Shown here: positions 5,561 through 5,636 of the stretch, piece by piece
Numbering within the stretch: position 1 is the first letter of the stretch
How the letters are laid out: every line of letters begins with the position of its first letter
Source of the DNA: an uncultured Persicitalea sp.
Lineage (GTDB): Bacteria; Bacteroidota; Bacteroidia; Cytophagales; Spirosomataceae
Direction of reading: 5' to 3'
NCBI GenBank assembly: GCA_950075905.1
Contig: CATMVR010000374.1
Coordinates: 1 to 5,636 of the forward strand
DNA: 5,636 nucleotides
Program-made: the position numbers and the translations under genes
Notes under the pieces: generated by a model
Told to the model about the DNA's origin: nothing
Seen by the model: the letters and a program-made list of their open reading frames with translations, nothing else
Databases searched by the model: none

Positions 5561-5636
5561 TTATTTCACCAATGTGCCTGTGTGCAATGTTTCGCCTATT
5601 TTCAGCCGGTAAGTATATACCCCCTGTGCCACATTT
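5561..5636 (-). CDS. T9SS sorting-domain (type A) C-terminus of a secreted protein (5' end outside window)
   Basis: The minus strand read from the right edge gives 24 codons ending in TAA at 5563-5561: NVAQGVYTYRL, then KIGETLHTGTLVK. This is the last part of the type A C-terminal sorting domain (Por secretion tail), which directs proteins through the type IX secretion system to the cell surface or medium. The hallmarks are GVYxYRL, a short glycine-containing turn and a terminal threonine-rich strand ending LVK. The cargo domain lies beyond the window, so its function cannot be stated. The frame is too short to stand out by length alone; the call rests on the motif, the correct position of the stop and the absence of stops in the frame. 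The ATG of the chimeric ORF lies 6 bases downstream, with another in-frame TAA directly after the stop. Confidence 0.8.
   Translation of the reverse strand, partial: NVAQGVYTYRLKIGETLHTGTLVK

Overview
The window looks like a chromosomal segment of a Bacteroidota bacterium, most likely from the Cytophagales/Spirosoma side of the phylum (that rank is inference). The signs are a type IX secretion (T9SS) C-terminal sorting tail, an OmpA-family protein with a TPR, PD40-propeller and carboxypeptidase-regulatory-like architecture, exported proteins cleaved before a glutamine, genes without Shine-Dalgarno sequences, a promoter of the Bacteroidota TTG / TAnnTTTG type, and a BshB1-type bacillithiol deacetylase.

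Layout, left to right. (1) Bases 1-290 hold the 3' end of queE (7-deazaguanine pathway). (2) It overlaps by one base (TGATG) a 633-residue exported protein with TPRs, five PD40 blades, a CRD and an OmpA C-terminal domain. This is the domain order of PorE, the peptidoglycan-binding outer-membrane component of T9SS. (3) A 106-bp gap with a good Bacteroidota promoter precedes trxB (thioredoxin reductase). (4) After 45 bp comes an exported M23 peptidase with a C-terminal LysM domain. (5) Two bases later bshB1 begins. Genes 3 to 5 are probably one transcription unit, so thioredoxin reduction and bacillithiol synthesis (both cytoplasmic thiol redox) flank a cell-wall hydrolase.

The right-hand 500 bases are on the minus strand and converge on bshB1. 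At the very edge is the last 24 codons of a T9SS cargo protein. Six bases after its stop begins a 127-codon open frame that is chimeric. Its first ~65 codons are AT-rich (about 37% GC) and encode a small single-pass membrane protein that I do not recognise. Its last ~60 codons are GC-rich (about 63% GC) and are unmistakably the C-terminal end of pyridoxamine-phosphate oxidase, PdxH. The rest of pdxH is absent. The sharp composition break at about 5355 marks a recombination or deletion junction, or conceivably an assembly join.

Most of the window is ordinary housekeeping and envelope biology. The pdxH chimera is the most unusual item. I see no CRISPR array, tRNA, rRNA, insertion sequence or defence system.
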